From positions 7,440,001-7,504,000 of the forward strand of contig CANUEZ040000191.1 in NCBI GenBank assembly GCA_948099385.1: 64,000 bases of DNA, read 5' to 3'. Below are positions 63,876 through 64,000 of this stretch, in pieces. Below the pieces are notes generated by a model. The model saw only the letters and a list, made by a program, of their open reading frames with translations, was not told where the DNA came from and made no database searches. The DNA comes from Fasciola hepatica (taxonomy: Eukaryota; Platyhelminthes; Trematoda; Plagiorchiida; Fasciolidae). Position 1 is the stretch's first letter. Each line of letters begins with the position of its first letter. The translations under genes and the position numbers were made by a program.

Positions 63876-64000
63876 ATGGGCCTAAGTAAAACCAAGGCAT
63901 TCCCTTATGAACAATCCCCACACAGATTGCTCATACAATGCAATAGAGCAGTAGCAGAGTACATTTGTATAATATGATTCTCCATGCAGCTTGAACACTG
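63876..64000. repeat. Partial satellite monomer at right edge
   Basis: The first 125 bp of unit 151, up to GCAGCTTGAACACTG, with the GTACATTTG variant typical of the last 3 kb. The array therefore continues beyond the window. Confidence 0.95.

Larger units (their letters stand above)
1..64000. repeat. Satellite DNA array, ~425 bp monomer, ~150.7 copies, head to tail
   Basis: The same ~425 bp sequence recurs without interruption from edge to edge. Landmark boxes such as ATGGGCCTAAG, ACAATCCCCACACAG, GCACTGTACAGCTG, GGACAGAGCCCACAC and CGATCCAATCCTATG recur in the same order and orientation in essentially every copy. There are 150 complete units between 162 and 63875, averaging 424.8 bp. No inversion, unique spacer or inserted transposon was seen. 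By established knowledge, megasatellite tracts like this belong to eukaryotic heterochromatin (centromeric, pericentromeric, subtelomeric, sex or B chromosomes); which one applies is not decidable here. I do not recognise the family and name no species. Strand is arbitrary because a satellite has no defined sense strand. Confidence 0.98.

Noticed and set aside
1..64000. CRISPR array or bacterial tandem repeat
   Set aside because: The unit is ~425 bp with no short direct repeats separated by unique spacers, and the array exceeds 64 kb with no genes, which is not a prokaryotic pattern.
1..64000. Assembly artefact explaining the whole array
   Set aside because: Units carry many linked private variants and changing higher-order periods, which collapse or artificial expansion would not generate. 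Individual near-identical duplications (such as 26063-29460) still deserve checking against long reads.

Overview
The whole 64 kb window is one uninterrupted tandem array of a satellite DNA with a monomer of about 425 bp. All copies are in the same head-to-tail orientation. Taking ATGGGCCTAAG as an arbitrary phase point, there are 150 complete monomers from 162 to 63875 (mean 424.8 bp; most are 424-426 bp, with 422 bp and 419 bp variants). A 161 bp partial copy lies at the left edge and a 125 bp partial copy at the right edge, so the array runs past both ends. I found no credible protein-coding gene, tRNA, rRNA, transposon, CRISPR array, phage or plasmid function, and no unique spacer. Many short reading frames exist on both strands, but they are the same few frames repeated once per monomer and I do not regard them as genes.

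An array of this length and purity indicates a eukaryotic chromosome, most likely pericentromeric, centromeric, subtelomeric or sex/B-chromosome heterochromatin. The sequence alone cannot place it further, and I do not recognise the satellite family. One monomer counted by hand is about 44% G+C.

Each monomer has two parts. About 370 bp is almost invariant across the window. A module of about 50 bp, between the conserved CCCCAAATTGG and CGATCCAATCC boxes, comes in many sequence types but keeps nearly the same length. These module types and rare core substitutions act as barcodes that show how the array was built.

Layout: 162-5683, mosaic monomers with 3-mer and 9-mer relations; 5684-11624, a multi-monomer repeat in one 4-mer and two 5-mer copies; 11625-14596, ordinary monomers; 14597-17990, a GAGCTC subfamily; 17991-26062, mixed monomers with small local duplications; 26063-29460, a 4-mer duplicated almost without change; 29461-33285, mixed with a 2-mer relation; 33286-35840, a duplicated 3-mer rich in 426 bp monomers; 37968-44340, a large duplication whose offset grows from 7 to 9 monomers; 45191-46888 and 47313-49008, two separate duplicated 2-mers; 52831-56230, a 3-mer in nearly three copies; 56655-63450, a 4-mer periodicity over four cycles. 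No single higher-order unit dominates. The array looks like a patchwork of many local, independent amplifications overlaid by gene-conversion-like exchange.
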